A stretch of DNA of 64,000 nt, from positions 284,524 to 348,523 of the forward strand of contig JAJZUP010000002.1 in the NCBI GenBank assembly GCA_021848465.1, in the 5' to 3' direction. This document shows, piece after piece, positions 44,579 to 53,110 of the stretch (positions within the stretch are counted from its first letter, which is position 1; each line of letters begins with the position of its first letter). The notes below the pieces were generated by a model that saw nothing but the letters and a program-made list of their open reading frames with translations, searched no databases and was not told where the DNA came from. The position numbers and the translations under genes are program-made. The stretch is from Pseudomonadota bacterium (GTDB taxonomy: Bacteria > Pseudomonadota > Gammaproteobacteria > Burkholderiales > Gallionellaceae).

Positions 44579-45549
44579 TACGCGGTCAGGGCAATGGCTT
44601 GGTCTAACGCTTTCTGTTTGATCTGGGCACCTTGACCAAACCAGGCACTATCGAGGCGGTAGTCTTGATTGCGGGCACGGCGTAGCTGGTCGATGTATTC
44701 CGTGACGCTGTTGACCAATCCCCATGCGGTGCCAGCCGCCGAGGGCAGCTTGCTGCCGCGCCCTTCGCCCGAATAAAGGCCATACACTTGCTGGATCGCT
44801 TTCTGGTTGGGCTGGTCGTTGAGCGGTAAGGCGGGATCGCCCAGGACGTTGACCAGATAGCTCATGGCTTCGAATTTGTTGACCGAACGATTGCTCATGT
44901 CCTGGATGTTAGCCATGAAGGTATCCCATGCCGACATGCCCAAGCCCAGCTCACGTTTGACTGCAGCCGCATCAAAGGTTGTGGAGTGCGGGACTTTGAC
45001 GGCGCCCCGGTTGTCGCCCACGGCCATTTGCAAGGTGTTGTTGCATACCACCCGGATGGAGGTGAATTGGGCAACGGTGGCGAGGGAGCCGTCACAACTG
45101 GTGGCAAGCAGCAGGTAGGCGGCGACTTTGTCGTTACCAGAGAGGAGCGCTTCCTGTCCGGTCTTGGCAAGAGCCCAGAGCTTTTTACCGCCTTTCAGGA
45201 TACCGGCGGTTTCCAGCTCGAAGCCTCCGAGCGAGACAAGATCGCGATAGAAGCCAAGTACGTCTTTGGGTTGGACGACTTTGTAGCGTTTGGAGACGAC
45301 CGAGAGCGCATCCAGCGTATCGGAGCGATAGAGTACGGTGGAATCCGGATTGCCGCGCAGGTTAAGCAAATTGCCGTCGCCGTTTGCGGCGTTGAACAAC
45401 ACATCGGCTTGTTTGATTTCAAAGTCCATGCCGGCAGCTTTTTGCCAGACTTCAATGGATTGGTTTTTGGGTAGCTGATTGCCTAGGCCGTGCCAGGGTG
45501 TTTCGCCGGTATAGGCCATGTCGTTTGCGGTGGCGAGTTCGTGTGCCAT
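44578..45549 (-). CDS. DUF932 / phage-plasmid-like protein
   Basis: 323-residue protein beginning MAHELATANDMAYTGETPWH, the standard opening of the phage/plasmid-like DUF932 family. RYKVVQPKDVLGFYRDLVS and TSIRVVCNNTLQMA are further signatures. The family sits in recombination modules of ICEs and plasmids beside YqaJ and Bet-like genes; its biochemical role is unknown. AAGGAC lies before the ATG. Confidence 0.92.
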   Translation of the reverse strand: MAHELATANDMAYTGETPWHGLGNQLPKNQSIEVWQKAAGMDFEIKQADVLFNAANGDGNLLNLRGNPDSTVLYRSDTLDALSVVSKRYKVVQPKDVLGFYRDLVSLGGFELETAGILKGGKKLWALAKTGQEALLSGNDKVAAYLLLATSCDGSLATVAQFTSIRVVCNNTLQMAVGDNRGAVKVPHSTTFDAAAVKRELGLGMSAWDTFMANIQDMSNRSVNKFEAMSYLVNVLGDPALPLNDQPNQKAIQQVYGLYSGEGRGSKLPSAAGTAWGLVNSVTEYIDQLRRARNQDYRLDSAWFGQGAQIKQKALDQAIALTA

Positions 45550-45574
45550 GTTGAAGTCCTTTCAGAATTGACAT

Positions 45575-45603
45575 AAAAAGCCCTCGGCGTCATTTGCCGA
45601 GGG
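45575..45603 (-). terminator. Intrinsic terminator between zinc-ribbon and DUF932 genes
   Basis: CCCTCGGC / GCCGAGGG stem with a 7-nt loop and TTTTT tract on the minus strand. Confidence 0.88.
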
Positions 45604-45634
45604 TGGAGAGGGATGCGGCGAAAGAGAAGCTGGA

Positions 45635-46009
45635 TTACTGCGCGTCTTTTCCGAAGGTGTGGCCGCATGTCGTGCAGTGATAATTCTCCAGCAGCGTGTC
45701 ATCGACGTATGAGCCCACGTTAGCACCAACACTGCCACCGGCTGCTGCCCCGACTACCCCACCGATCAGGGCGCCGATGAGGCCACCGGCCAGTACGCCG
45801 AGAGGGCCTGCAACTACGCCGATTGCAGCGCCTGTTTCTGCGCCGCCTATTGTGCCGGCCACGCCTGCGGCTGCTCCGGTTGCCGTGCCGATGACGCGGC
45901 CGGTCTTGCGGCCAAGGTTGAGCGCTTCAATATGGGGGGATTCGCACAATGGGCATTTGATGGGAGTGACTTCGCGGTCTGTCACGAATTCCTGATTGGG
46001 TTGATGCAT
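45635..46009 (-). CDS. Zinc-ribbon protein with inserted glycine-zipper membrane segment
   Basis: 124-residue protein. CPLC (near residue 19-22) and CTTC (near 115-118) make up two halves of a zinc ribbon. They are separated by a ~70-residue Gly/Ala/Val glycine zipper (GTATGAAAGVAGTIGGAETG, GPLGVLAGGLIGALIGGVVG). A ribbon closed around a membrane hairpin is unusual. AAGGATTC precedes the ATG. No known function; kept within the mobile module. Confidence 0.75.
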   Translation of the reverse strand: MHQPNQEFVTDREVTPIKCPLCESPHIEALNLGRKTGRVIGTATGAAAGVAGTIGGAETGAAIGVVAGPLGVLAGGLIGALIGGVVGAAAGGSVGANVGSYVDDTLLENYHCTTCGHTFGKDAQ

Positions 46010-46036
46010 GGTGAATCCTTTCGATAAGCGGCATAC

Positions 46037-46064
46037 AGCCGCAATCCGGGGTGCGGATGCGGCT
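46037..46064. terminator. Hairpin below the DNA ligase gene
   Basis: AGCCGCA / TGCGGCT stem with a 14-nt loop, without T-tract, between the ligase and zinc-ribbon genes. Weak evidence. Confidence 0.3.
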
Positions 46065-46140
46065 GGCCTTGGGTTAATTGTGTTTCAAGGGTGTTTAGAG
46101 CAGTGCAGGCACCGTTCAATTGGGTGATATATGGCCCAAA

Positions 46141-47235
46141 TTATTTTGAATCGGCGGGTTTGTATTTGAGCTGCTGGTGCGTGCAATCATCCAGCTCCAT
46201 GTCTTTACGTGGGCCTCGATATACCGGCTGGTACAGGCTTCCTTCGGGGTAAGCGTAAAGGTATTCCACTTCGACGATTTCTCCAGGAGTGGGAATGCCG
46301 AAGTTTGGCGGGATGGTGACGTTGCCAACCGATACCAGTTGAGCAAATGTCGCATCCGTAGGCTCCTCCTTCAGCAAGCCGACCCTGACACTGCGTTTGT
46401 CGCGATTGATCTCCATGACAGCGCAACTGGCTGTTTCGGTGAATTTGAACTTGCGCCAGTCTCCGCCGCTGTTTGGCCGTCCGGGCGTCACTGGAGCGTC
46501 TATCCGCTTGAAGACGATGCCCTCACCGTTTGCTTCCTTGGTTTGCAGCCAGAGCCGGTTTTTATCTTCCCGACTGACTGCGGCAGTGAGTGCATGGATA
46601 TGGCAGCATGAGGCCAGCTCGATCTGGGCAAGTCGCATGCGTTGCAACCAAGGAAGCTCATGCAGTGGCTTGCCGCGATGAATATGCATATCGAATACGA
46701 ATAATGACTCGCCGATGATCTCGCCGTCCATCCGGATTGTGTCATCACCAGCAATGGCTACTAGTTCGTCTGCGAGGCCCTGCGGTAAGGGGACGATCAG
46801 GCCTTTGCGATTGATTCCGATGGCGTTGCCGTTTTCTGCATGCACTGCACGTCGTTCGCCGTCCATTTTTTGTTGCGCGGCCCAGTCGTGGTTTGCGATG
46901 AGATGCATCGCGGCCTCTTCAGAAAGTGGGTTGAGCAACTGGGGCACGAAATCAGTCTTGATACCGGCTTGCTCCGTACCTTGATAGGCATTGCCAGATT
47001 CGGCTGGAGTGTAGCCTTTGGCGGTTTTGGATTTGACGAGTTGGTCGTAGATTTTTTTGGCTTGTGCGAAATCGACCGGGACAGCTGTTTTGGTGCCGGC
47101 CTTCAATGTGCTGCCGCGACGACCATAGCGAAAGTTGACGACGTTGCCGGTATCGTTGGCGACGATTTCAGCATGATATTCCTTGTCGCTATTGCCCTCG
47201 GTGTAATAGAGACGGATGGACTGGATGGTTTGCAT
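46141..47235 (-). CDS. WGR-domain ATP-dependent DNA ligase
   Basis: 364-residue fusion. A WGR domain (1-~75, with FRYGRRG at the signature) joins an ATP-dependent ligase. Motif I is QQKMDGERR with the AMP-accepting Lys123, GEGIVFKR is motif IV and WRKFKF motif V. A C-terminal OB-like segment (PGEIVEVEYLYAYPEGSLYQP) completes it. It probably seals nicks during element recombination. ATG 47235 has AGGAG 8 nt upstream; ATG 47241 is only 2 nt away. Confidence 0.88.
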   Translation of the reverse strand: MQTIQSIRLYYTEGNSDKEYHAEIVANDTGNVVNFRYGRRGSTLKAGTKTAVPVDFAQAKKIYDQLVKSKTAKGYTPAESGNAYQGTEQAGIKTDFVPQLLNPLSEEAAMHLIANHDWAAQQKMDGERRAVHAENGNAIGINRKGLIVPLPQGLADELVAIAGDDTIRMDGEIIGESLFVFDMHIHRGKPLHELPWLQRMRLAQIELASCCHIHALTAAVSREDKNRLWLQTKEANGEGIVFKRIDAPVTPGRPNSGGDWRKFKFTETASCAVMEINRDKRSVRVGLLKEEPTDATFAQLVSVGNVTIPPNFGIPTPGEIVEVEYLYAYPEGSLYQPVYRGPRKDMELDDCTHQQLKYKPADSK

Positions 47236-47296
47236 TTGCATGGCTCCTGTATGAGTTTGATGCGCTTCAGTGAGACTGATACGCATGACGGAATAA

Positions 47297-47327
47297 GGCC
47301 CATGTCCGTAGGTGCGGAGCATGGGCC
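47297..47327. repeat. Inverted repeat upstream of ligase gene
   Basis: GGCCCATG (47297-47304) and CATGGGCC (47320-47327) form a perfect 8-bp stem in the 249-bp gap between the XRE and ligase genes. It may be a leader structure or terminator of the XRE gene. Confidence 0.4.
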
Positions 47328-47484
47328 GGGTATGGTGGTATTCAGATGAAATGGCTGGGCGATTGCTCAGCCACAATCAGGTAATATAGGTTTGAAAATT
47401 CCTGGAATCTAGATAGGGAGTGGATCAGGGAGGTTTAGCGAAGACGAGTAGCTCGCTCAGCCAGAAAAACCGGGCAGCATCACC

Positions 47485-47949
47485 CTACCCTTGCCACATC
47501 TCCTGCTCAATCGAGAACTGCTCAACGATTTCAACAACGAGTGCGCGACGCGCCTCTGGAAGATTGCGGATGCGGTTAAGCAATCTCAATTCTTTCGCGG
47601 TCGGCGCGATCTGCCGTGACTCATTCGCATCCGAAGCTGATTTCGCCGATTTGGCGGGTCTGGCTTCAGCTATGCCATAGCGTAGCCATTGTGCGGACAC
47701 ATTCAACCATTCAGCCAGCGTATTGATTTTGTCGGGCGTTGGACGGGCCTTCCCGGACATCCACTTTTGAGCAGCCTGCGGCGTGATCGGCGTGTCTTTA
47801 TGGCGCAGATTGAACTGCAATGCCAGGTCGGTTGGCGACTGAATTTTCTTCTTGCTTCGCTTCAGTGCGGCATTGAGGCGGTTGGCGAAGGCAAGTTTTT
47901 CATCGGGGGTAGTAGGCATGGACGAAGTCTGAATAAAATCTTGCGCCAT
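47485..47949 (-). CDS. XRE-family repressor of the mobile element
   Basis: 154-residue DNA-binding protein. Residues ~15-80 are an HTH of the phage-repressor type (ALQFNLRHKDTPITPQAAQ, KWMSGKARPTPDKINTLAEW). The C-terminal segment has AKELRLLNRIRNLPEARRAL. Starts are possible at ATG 47949 or 47919; neither has a good ribosome site. Two palindromes right upstream look like its own operators. It likely controls the module. Confidence 0.8.
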   Translation of the reverse strand: MAQDFIQTSSMPTTPDEKLAFANRLNAALKRSKKKIQSPTDLALQFNLRHKDTPITPQAAQKWMSGKARPTPDKINTLAEWLNVSAQWLRYGIAEARPAKSAKSASDANESRQIAPTAKELRLLNRIRNLPEARRALVVEIVEQFSIEQEMWQG

Positions 47950-47952
47950 AAA

Positions 47953-47990
47953 ACAACCGTGTGGTTGTGCTGTGATACCGCGCGGTTGTA
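47953..47990. promoter_or_regulatory. Double operator upstream of the XRE repressor
   Basis: Two related palindromes, ACAACCGTGTGGTTGT (47953-47968) and ATACCGCGCGGTTGTA (47975-47990). They share ACCG(T/C)G(T/C)GGT, with centres 21 bp apart, two helical turns. This fits cooperative binding by the adjacent XRE protein and control of both directions. Confidence 0.7.
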
Positions 47991-48077
47991 GAATCGCAAG
48001 CACATATCGGGGGCGCATTAATAACCAGCTCGTTTCGAATTGGGATGCGTGCAGACAACTTTGGACAAACGGTAAAT

Positions 48078-48332
48078 ATGAACAAGACTACAAAATTAGC
48101 AATGCTGGCCTCTCTACTAATCCTTGCGTCATGCTCTGACAGCAAGCATAAGAAAGCTTTTATAAGCGGATGCCAGTCCTCGGCTCCAAAATCTTTTTGC
48201 TCCTGTGTGTATGACGGTATCGAGCGCAATTTCAGCAAAGAGGAATTGGATGCAATGGATAGAACCGGCGTGATTCCGCAAAAATTTAATGATGTAACCG
48301 CTCAGGTCTCAATTTCTTGCTTAGGGAAGTAA
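48078..48332 (+). CDS. Small Cys-rich lipoprotein
   Basis: 84 residues. Lipobox LLILASC with Cys19; the mature chain carries CQSSAPKSFCSCVYDGIERNF and a final CLGK. The pattern 'F..CxCV.dgie..fs.eel' recurs in small secreted proteins of unknown function. AT-rich, first of four small envelope genes after the repressor. Confidence 0.72.
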   Translation: MNKTTKLAMLASLLILASCSDSKHKKAFISGCQSSAPKSFCSCVYDGIERNFSKEELDAMDRTGVIPQKFNDVTAQVSISCLGK

Positions 48333-48334
48333 GC

Positions 48335-48715
48335 ATGCATAAATCACTTACTCTCATCAGTCGATATTTTGGTGCGTTGCTGATCGCCATCTCTATTGCC
48401 GCATGCTCTGAAAACCAATCGGCAAGCTCTGCCCCGCAAAAGTCGGGAGAAATCGACAGCTCCACAACATTGGCCGAATTCAATTCGCATATTCAACAAC
48501 CAAACACGGTAGCCGAGCCACCCAAACTCACGAAGCTGTCTCCTGCCGCAGAGAAGGCAATCAGTGAGGGGATGGTTTCAATAAAAGACCCGGTAGTTCA
48601 GGCGTGCACAGACAAGAAAATTGAAGACATAAAGAAGGAAAAGAATGATCCCGACTTAATGATTTCTTTTGAGGTGTACAACGAGGCCGCTGTGCAATGC
48701 GGATATAACTTATAG
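48335..48715 (+). CDS. Lipoprotein, unknown function
   Basis: 126-residue lipoprotein with a basic start, hydrophobic signal and lipobox (SIAAC). The tail is Ser/Pro-rich, then helical (LSPAAEKAISEGMVSIKD). GGGAAG lies 5 nt before the ATG. It overlaps no gene and follows the small lipoprotein by 2 bp, so the two are probably co-translated. Confidence 0.7.
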   Translation: MHKSLTLISRYFGALLIAISIAACSENQSASSAPQKSGEIDSSTTLAEFNSHIQQPNTVAEPPKLTKLSPAAEKAISEGMVSIKDPVVQACTDKKIEDIKKEKNDPDLMISFEVYNEAAVQCGYNL

Positions 48716-48733
48716 GGGGATGGGAGAGCAATC

Positions 48734-48949
48734 ATGTCTTGGAAGCAAATAATTATTGCCGGGTATTTGGGCATGGGCTTGATCGTCGGGATATATCAAT
48801 CCCAATGGGGTAACGATGCCTATAAAGGAATGGCTTACAACCTGGGCAAAGGATTAGTTTGGCCCGCAGTGTTATTTCCAATTGTCGGCCAAATTGTCGG
48901 AGTAGTGCTATTGCTTGCAGTTATCGCCTGGCTGCTATTAAAAAAATAG
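48734..48949 (+). CDS. Small membrane protein, two TM segments
   Basis: 71 residues. The N-terminal helix IIIAGYLGMGLIVGIY and the C-terminal helix VLFPIVGQIVGVVLLLAVIA are joined by a polar loop (QSQWGNDAYKGMAYN). GGGGGATGGGAG lies before the ATG. Third in the small envelope-gene cluster. Confidence 0.7.
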   Translation: MSWKQIIIAGYLGMGLIVGIYQSQWGNDAYKGMAYNLGKGLVWPAVLFPIVGQIVGVVLLLAVIAWLLLKK

Positions 48950-49007
48950 GTCAATGACACTCGTTAACAAGAGCCACTCACTTTAATAAGATAGAAAGAA
49001 TTCAAAT

Positions 49008-50279
49008 ATGAAACTGTTAGCAACCTTGATGCTCCTGCTCATATCACAGCAGGCCTATTGCTGGGGCCTTGGAGATTTAGTTCAAATTCAGGTCGAGACC
49101 AACAACAAGCCACAAAATCAGACTCAAGCTGCACAGCCGCAGGATCAGCGGCAACAGGCTAATGCGCAAGAGGCACGTAAGAAATTTGAGGAAAGTATTA
49201 CAGCCGCCACTAAGGAATATCAAGATGGATTAAAGCAGGTTGACGAGGAGCATCTTGCCAAGGCATGTAACAGCAATTCAATTGAATATGCCAAAGACAA
49301 TGGCGATGGAACGGTAACCGACACTCGCAGCGGATTGGTGTGGCAAAAATGTGAATTTGGGCAAACGTGGGATGGCTCATATTGTTCTGGTAGCCCAAAA
49401 CAGAGTAACTGGTTTACCGCCATGATTGAGGCAAAATCAAATAAATTTCTGGGGAAAACCGACTGGCGTTTACCAACAAGCCTTGAACTCTTGTCAGTCG
49501 GGAAGAATGGTAACGAATGCAATGGCCTCATTTACAATTCAGAGAAAATAGAAACAACATATTTGGATAAGGTTCGCAGATTAACCAGCGAGTTTAGTCG
49601 CTATGCAACCGAAGCCGAGAATTCAGCGAACAATAAACAGATTTCCGAGTTACAAAATGCTTTTAGTGAAAATTCGAAAATCCGCAAAGAACAATTTGCC
49701 CAATCGAAATCGATAAGTAACTTACTGTATGAAGATAATAGCTACTGGTCGATAACACCATTTGAAAGCCCTGAAATGACCAAACTAGAAAATGATCTGG
49801 TCAAGATTTATGGGCCAGCATATGAGCAAGCCAATTTACACGGCGGTGCAAGCCAAGTTGTAAATTTCGTTGGGGTAACTCGCCCTATCCTTCGGATTAA
49901 CTCAACTTTCTACGGCCGTTTAGTTCGTGCAGGGGCATTGGTAGAAGGTGAAGGGCTTCCTGAATTTGAGAAGCTCTATCCATTTGCAAGAAAATTTCAG
50001 TCGCAGTTGGATGCTCTCAAAGAGCAAGCTGTTGCGACTGAGGCAAAACAAGAGCGCGATCAGAAAATTGCGGCAGAGAAGCAAAAGAAAGAGCGCGAAG
50101 CAAATATCGCTGCGTTCAGAAAAAACCTAAAAGTGGGTGACACTGCTCTGGTTATTAATGGTCTACTAGATACCACTCGTGTATTAGTTTTAGCTTTGAA
50201 TGGTAATCTGGTTAGGATTCAAGTGGGGTATAATGAAAAATGGATTAGGCGAGAGGAGTTGTATCCTGTCAGTCAGTAA
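49008..50279 (+). CDS. Secreted DUF1566 (Lcl-type) domain protein
   Basis: 423 residues with a signal peptide (LLISQQAYC). A Gln-rich coil precedes a DUF1566/Lcl C-terminal-type domain with YAKDNGDGTVTDTRSGLVWQ, TDWRLPTSLELLS and SYWSIT. A helical region and a final small beta domain (VGDTALVINGLLDTTRVLVL) follow. DUF1566 proteins are surface or fimbrial-adhesin related. It is the last gene of the cargo cluster and has a hairpin terminator. Confidence 0.8.
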   Translation: MKLLATLMLLLISQQAYCWGLGDLVQIQVETNNKPQNQTQAAQPQDQRQQANAQEARKKFEESITAATKEYQDGLKQVDEEHLAKACNSNSIEYAKDNGDGTVTDTRSGLVWQKCEFGQTWDGSYCSGSPKQSNWFTAMIEAKSNKFLGKTDWRLPTSLELLSVGKNGNECNGLIYNSEKIETTYLDKVRRLTSEFSRYATEAENSANNKQISELQNAFSENSKIRKEQFAQSKSISNLLYEDNSYWSITPFESPEMTKLENDLVKIYGPAYEQANLHGGASQVVNFVGVTRPILRINSTFYGRLVRAGALVEGEGLPEFEKLYPFARKFQSQLDALKEQAVATEAKQERDQKIAAEKQKKEREANIAAFRKNLKVGDTALVINGLLDTTRVLVLALNGNLVRIQVGYNEKWIRREELYPVSQ

Positions 50280-50294
50280 ATTATTGCATTAAAA

Positions 50295-50333
50295 CTTTGG
50301 GGGATATCTGAATAAACGGTTTATCCCCCAAAG
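50295..50333 (+). terminator. Hairpin after DUF1566 gene
   Basis: 12-bp perfect stem CTTTGGGGGATA / TATCCCCCAAAG with a 15-nt loop, 16 bp after the stop. No long T-run. Confidence 0.65.
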
Positions 50334-50453
50334 GAAATGCACTAATTTTGAAGGGCTGCTGCTCGGCCATAGCTGTCGTTCGAGCTGTGCAATTCAGATG
50401 TCCGTGATTACCTCCTAGAGCTGTCATTCAACTGACCAGTAATTGAGTTCTCA

Positions 50454-51362
50454 TTATTCGTTCGCCACCCCGTGCGGCACATGACCGGTGGCAACATGCT
50501 GACGCGCAGACTCGCAATGCTTGGTTTGATCGTCGAAAAAAATATCCGCACCGAATGCTTTGAGGAATGCGCCCTTATCCATGCCACCGAGAAATAACGC
50601 CTCGTCGATGCGGATGCTCCATGCACGCAAGGTACGGATGACGCGCTCGTGTGCCGGGGCAGCTCGTGCGGTGATGAGCGCGGTGCGGATGGGCGAGGTA
50701 TCTGCCGGATAGTCCAGTTGAATCCGGTGCAGCATGGACAGAAAATTCTTGAACGGGCCGCCGGGTAGCGGCTGCTTGGCGGCGCTGATCTCGTTATGCT
50801 CGAATGCATCCAGCCCCTGCTTCTTGTAGATGCGCTCCGCATCATCCGAAAACAACACCGCATCGCCATCGAAAGCAATGCGCAACTGCGCGGAGTCGGC
50901 CTCCGCCGCAGATGCGGCAACAGAGGGCAAAATCGTCGCGGCGGCAAAGCCCGCCTCCAATGCGCGGCGTACATCGCCGGGCTCAGCGGATAGAAACAGT
51001 TGCGCGCCGAAGGCCGAAATGTAGGGATGCGTGCTCTCGCCGCGCGTAAAGGCCGCACGGCTGATACTCAGATTATGGTGTTTGATCGAATTGAAAATGC
51101 GCAGCCCGGTATCCGCGCTGTTGCGCGACAACAGGATCACCTCCACGCGCGGATTGGCGGGGTCATGCTCATTCAGCGCTAGCAACTTCCTCACCAGACT
51201 AAACGCCACCCCCGGCTCCAGCGGAATCTCTTCGCGCTCGACCTGGTAACGGCAGTAGGCCTCCACGCCCTCCGTCTCAAACACGGAGTGGCTATCGTCC
51301 AAGTTAAACAGAGCGCGGGAGGAAATGGCGACGGTTAGTTTTTCTTGCGGTTGAGGCTTCAT
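50454..51362 (-). CDS. 5'-nucleotidase (cytosolic NT5C1-like family)
   Basis: 302-residue protein of the 5'-nucleotidase family (PF06189 type). It has LTVAISSRALFNLDDSHSVF, RVEVILLSRNSADTGLRIF, ISRAAFTRGESTHPYISAF, LRIAFDGDAVLFSDDAERIY and RIDEALFLGGMDKGAFLKAF. The HAD-like Asp set (FDGDAVLF) is complete. ATG at 51362. Its first 127 codons recur in a truncated copy at 54998-55377. Confidence 0.9.
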   Translation of the reverse strand: MKPQPQEKLTVAISSRALFNLDDSHSVFETEGVEAYCRYQVEREEIPLEPGVAFSLVRKLLALNEHDPANPRVEVILLSRNSADTGLRIFNSIKHHNLSISRAAFTRGESTHPYISAFGAQLFLSAEPGDVRRALEAGFAAATILPSVAASAAEADSAQLRIAFDGDAVLFSDDAERIYKKQGLDAFEHNEISAAKQPLPGGPFKNFLSMLHRIQLDYPADTSPIRTALITARAAPAHERVIRTLRAWSIRIDEALFLGGMDKGAFLKAFGADIFFDDQTKHCESARQHVATGHVPHGVANE

Positions 51363-51365
51363 AAA
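50983..51365. repeat. 383-bp direct repeat, copy 1 (5' part of the nucleotidase gene)
   Basis: Starts TCAGCGGATAGAAACAG and ends just beyond the nucleotidase start codon. It is matched at 54998-55380, same orientation, exactly 4015 bp away, with 6 differences and no gaps. Confidence 0.95.
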
Positions 51366-51407
51366 ATCGGCAAAATAAACGGCAAAATTAGCATTGATTC
51401 GCGCCAA

Positions 51408-52277
51408 TTAATTTGATGTTGGCTTGCGTCCTTTTTGATCGCTTTCCCCCATCATCATAACCAAAGCAATACATCCAAATATCTTCTTGTCTTTACGGAG
51501 GATATTTTTTTCACGGAGGATGAATCCTGCCATGGGGATTCTATGCAGGTTTCTTGTGCGATTTTTATCGACATCACTTTTGTCAGGAAATATCTGAATA
51601 TCCTTTTCTTTAAAAATAGTAGTAAAACTAATCGCGCCCCACTCATCCTTCTCATCCCAGCTTACCGGTCGAATAACAAGCGAAAGAAACAGGTGAGGAT
51701 GATTTCGCCCAGCTTCATCACTGTGTGGTGATTTTGAGGAAATATAGTTTTTGCCCGCCGACTTCTGGTAGTCTCGAAACGCCCTGCTTATTAATGAATT
51801 CTTCTCACTCGTCAGTTTTGCCCCAATCGACTGAAAAGAATATGGCTTAGCCCCCTTCAAATGATTTTTTGCCCACGGAGAAGTTTTGGCTTCAAGATAG
51901 AAATTCAACCTATTTTCAAGTGAACACCATAAATCAGCATTCCCTTTTTGGGATTCATTTTTCCCCTTAGTAACTGGCAGCTCCTCAATCACCATTGCGT
52001 CAGGATATTTCTTTGCGATCGCCACCGCCAAAGAACTTACCCATGTCGGCTCATCAAACCGCTCCCAGGGAAATTCATATTTCCCAAATAACTCCCGCGA
52101 TTTATCACAATAGCGCAGCAAATATTCTTGCCATGCAGCAAGAATTTCTGGAATGCTTTCAAAAAAAAGCTTGGCATTATCCACCGAATACCTTTTGCCT
52201 TCTTGTTCTTTCCAAGCCAATTGGAATTCCGCTTCATTATTAAAGTTCTTGTATTCAAATTCGATTTGCTGCTCCAT
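51408..52277 (-). CDS. Putative PD-(D/E)xK nuclease-like protein
   Basis: 289-residue protein. GNADLWCSLENRLNFYLEAK gives Asp115, Glu129 and Lys131, the D...ExK signature of restriction-nuclease folds; an earlier Glu99 could be the fourth residue. The rest is a helical N-terminus and a C-terminal domain with SLVIRPVSWDE. GGAGGGG lies 4-5 nt before ATG 52277. Not a named family to me. AT-rich, within a probable foreign block; could be a nuclease of a restriction or anti-phage unit. Confidence 0.62.
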   Translation of the reverse strand: MEQQIEFEYKNFNNEAEFQLAWKEQEGKRYSVDNAKLFFESIPEILAAWQEYLLRYCDKSRELFGKYEFPWERFDEPTWVSSLAVAIAKKYPDAMVIEELPVTKGKNESQKGNADLWCSLENRLNFYLEAKTSPWAKNHLKGAKPYSFQSIGAKLTSEKNSLISRAFRDYQKSAGKNYISSKSPHSDEAGRNHPHLFLSLVIRPVSWDEKDEWGAISFTTIFKEKDIQIFPDKSDVDKNRTRNLHRIPMAGFILREKNILRKDKKIFGCIALVMMMGESDQKGRKPTSN

Positions 52278-52462
52278 ATACCCCTCCATCAAAACTTCGG
52301 CTAGTAGCGGTTATTAAAAAACACTCTCCTGTCCATCGAAAAAGAAACTGCTTGCAGCTGACAGAATAGGGGAGGATCACCCCGAACTCAAAAATGAGTG
52401 AAGTTGTTTTCGCATCGACCGGACTCTAACAGGAAACTCAACGATGAATTTGCATTAACACA

Positions 52463-53110
52463 TTACAGCCTGCATTCTCCAAGCACGGGGCAGCTCCTCC
52501 GAATGGCCATCGGGTGCCCGGCCTTCAGTTGGCACACAATTCCATCAATGATTTCAGCAATCCATGAATTCATTTTGTAGATGGCATCCGGGAGGGTATT
52601 CTCCCCGCCCATCGCCTCCTGCAATTTTGCATTCTGAAACTCTACATAAGCAGTATTAACCGACAAATTTCGAATGGCTTTTTTAGCCTGCGGAAGAAGG
52701 GGCTCTTCAAAAGCAAACGGCGTGACGCCAAGAACAATTACTTTTGCCCCAGCTAGATGCGCAAGCCGTGCAATTTCTGGAGTTGCCCCTCCCCCCGTAC
52801 CACCGCCAAAAGCAGCACAAACAAAGACAACATCCGCACCTTGGACAACCTTTTCGATTTTGGCAGAATCCATCTCTGCCGCCTGGCGCCCGAGCTCTGC
52901 ATTCATGCCGCAGCCATTCCCCCCGACTATAGCGTGCCCAATTAATAGGCCAGTAATTTCTTTATCCCTATCTAAAGCCGCAGCATCCGTATTGATTAGA
53001 AGACATTCAGGATTTCCAGTAAGAAATGGATAGTCGCCTCCATTCAATTTATTTAAAAACACAACGAAATTAGCGCCAAAACCGCCCACACCGATTAACC
53101 TAATTCTCAT
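52463..53110 (-). CDS. FtsZ/tubulin-like GTPase-domain protein lacking the T7 loop
   Basis: 215-residue protein carrying only the FtsZ N-terminal GTPase domain. RLIGVGGFGANFV is the first loop, LLINTDAAALDR and GGNGCGMNAELGRQAA follow. GADVVFVCAAFGGGTGGGATP contains the tubulin-type signature loop (GGGTGGG, 102-108), then KVIVLGVTPFAFE. It stops in the H7 helix region (IAEIIDGIVCQLK) and lacks the T7 catalytic loop NxDFxD and C-terminal domain. GGGA lies 6 nt before ATG 53110. It is not a cell-division FtsZ. A complementary FtsZ-like protein is at 56793. Confidence 0.85.
   Translation of the reverse strand: MRIRLIGVGGFGANFVVFLNKLNGGDYPFLTGNPECLLINTDAAALDRDKEITGLLIGHAIVGGNGCGMNAELGRQAAEMDSAKIEKVVQGADVVFVCAAFGGGTGGGATPEIARLAHLAGAKVIVLGVTPFAFEEPLLPQAKKAIRNLSVNTAYVEFQNAKLQEAMGGENTLPDAIYKMNSWIAEIIDGIVCQLKAGHPMAIRRSCPVLGECRL

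Noticed and set aside
52463..53110. FtsZ-like protein as the division FtsZ
   Set aside because: Too short, lacks the T7 loop and C-terminal tail, and not in a division gene cluster.
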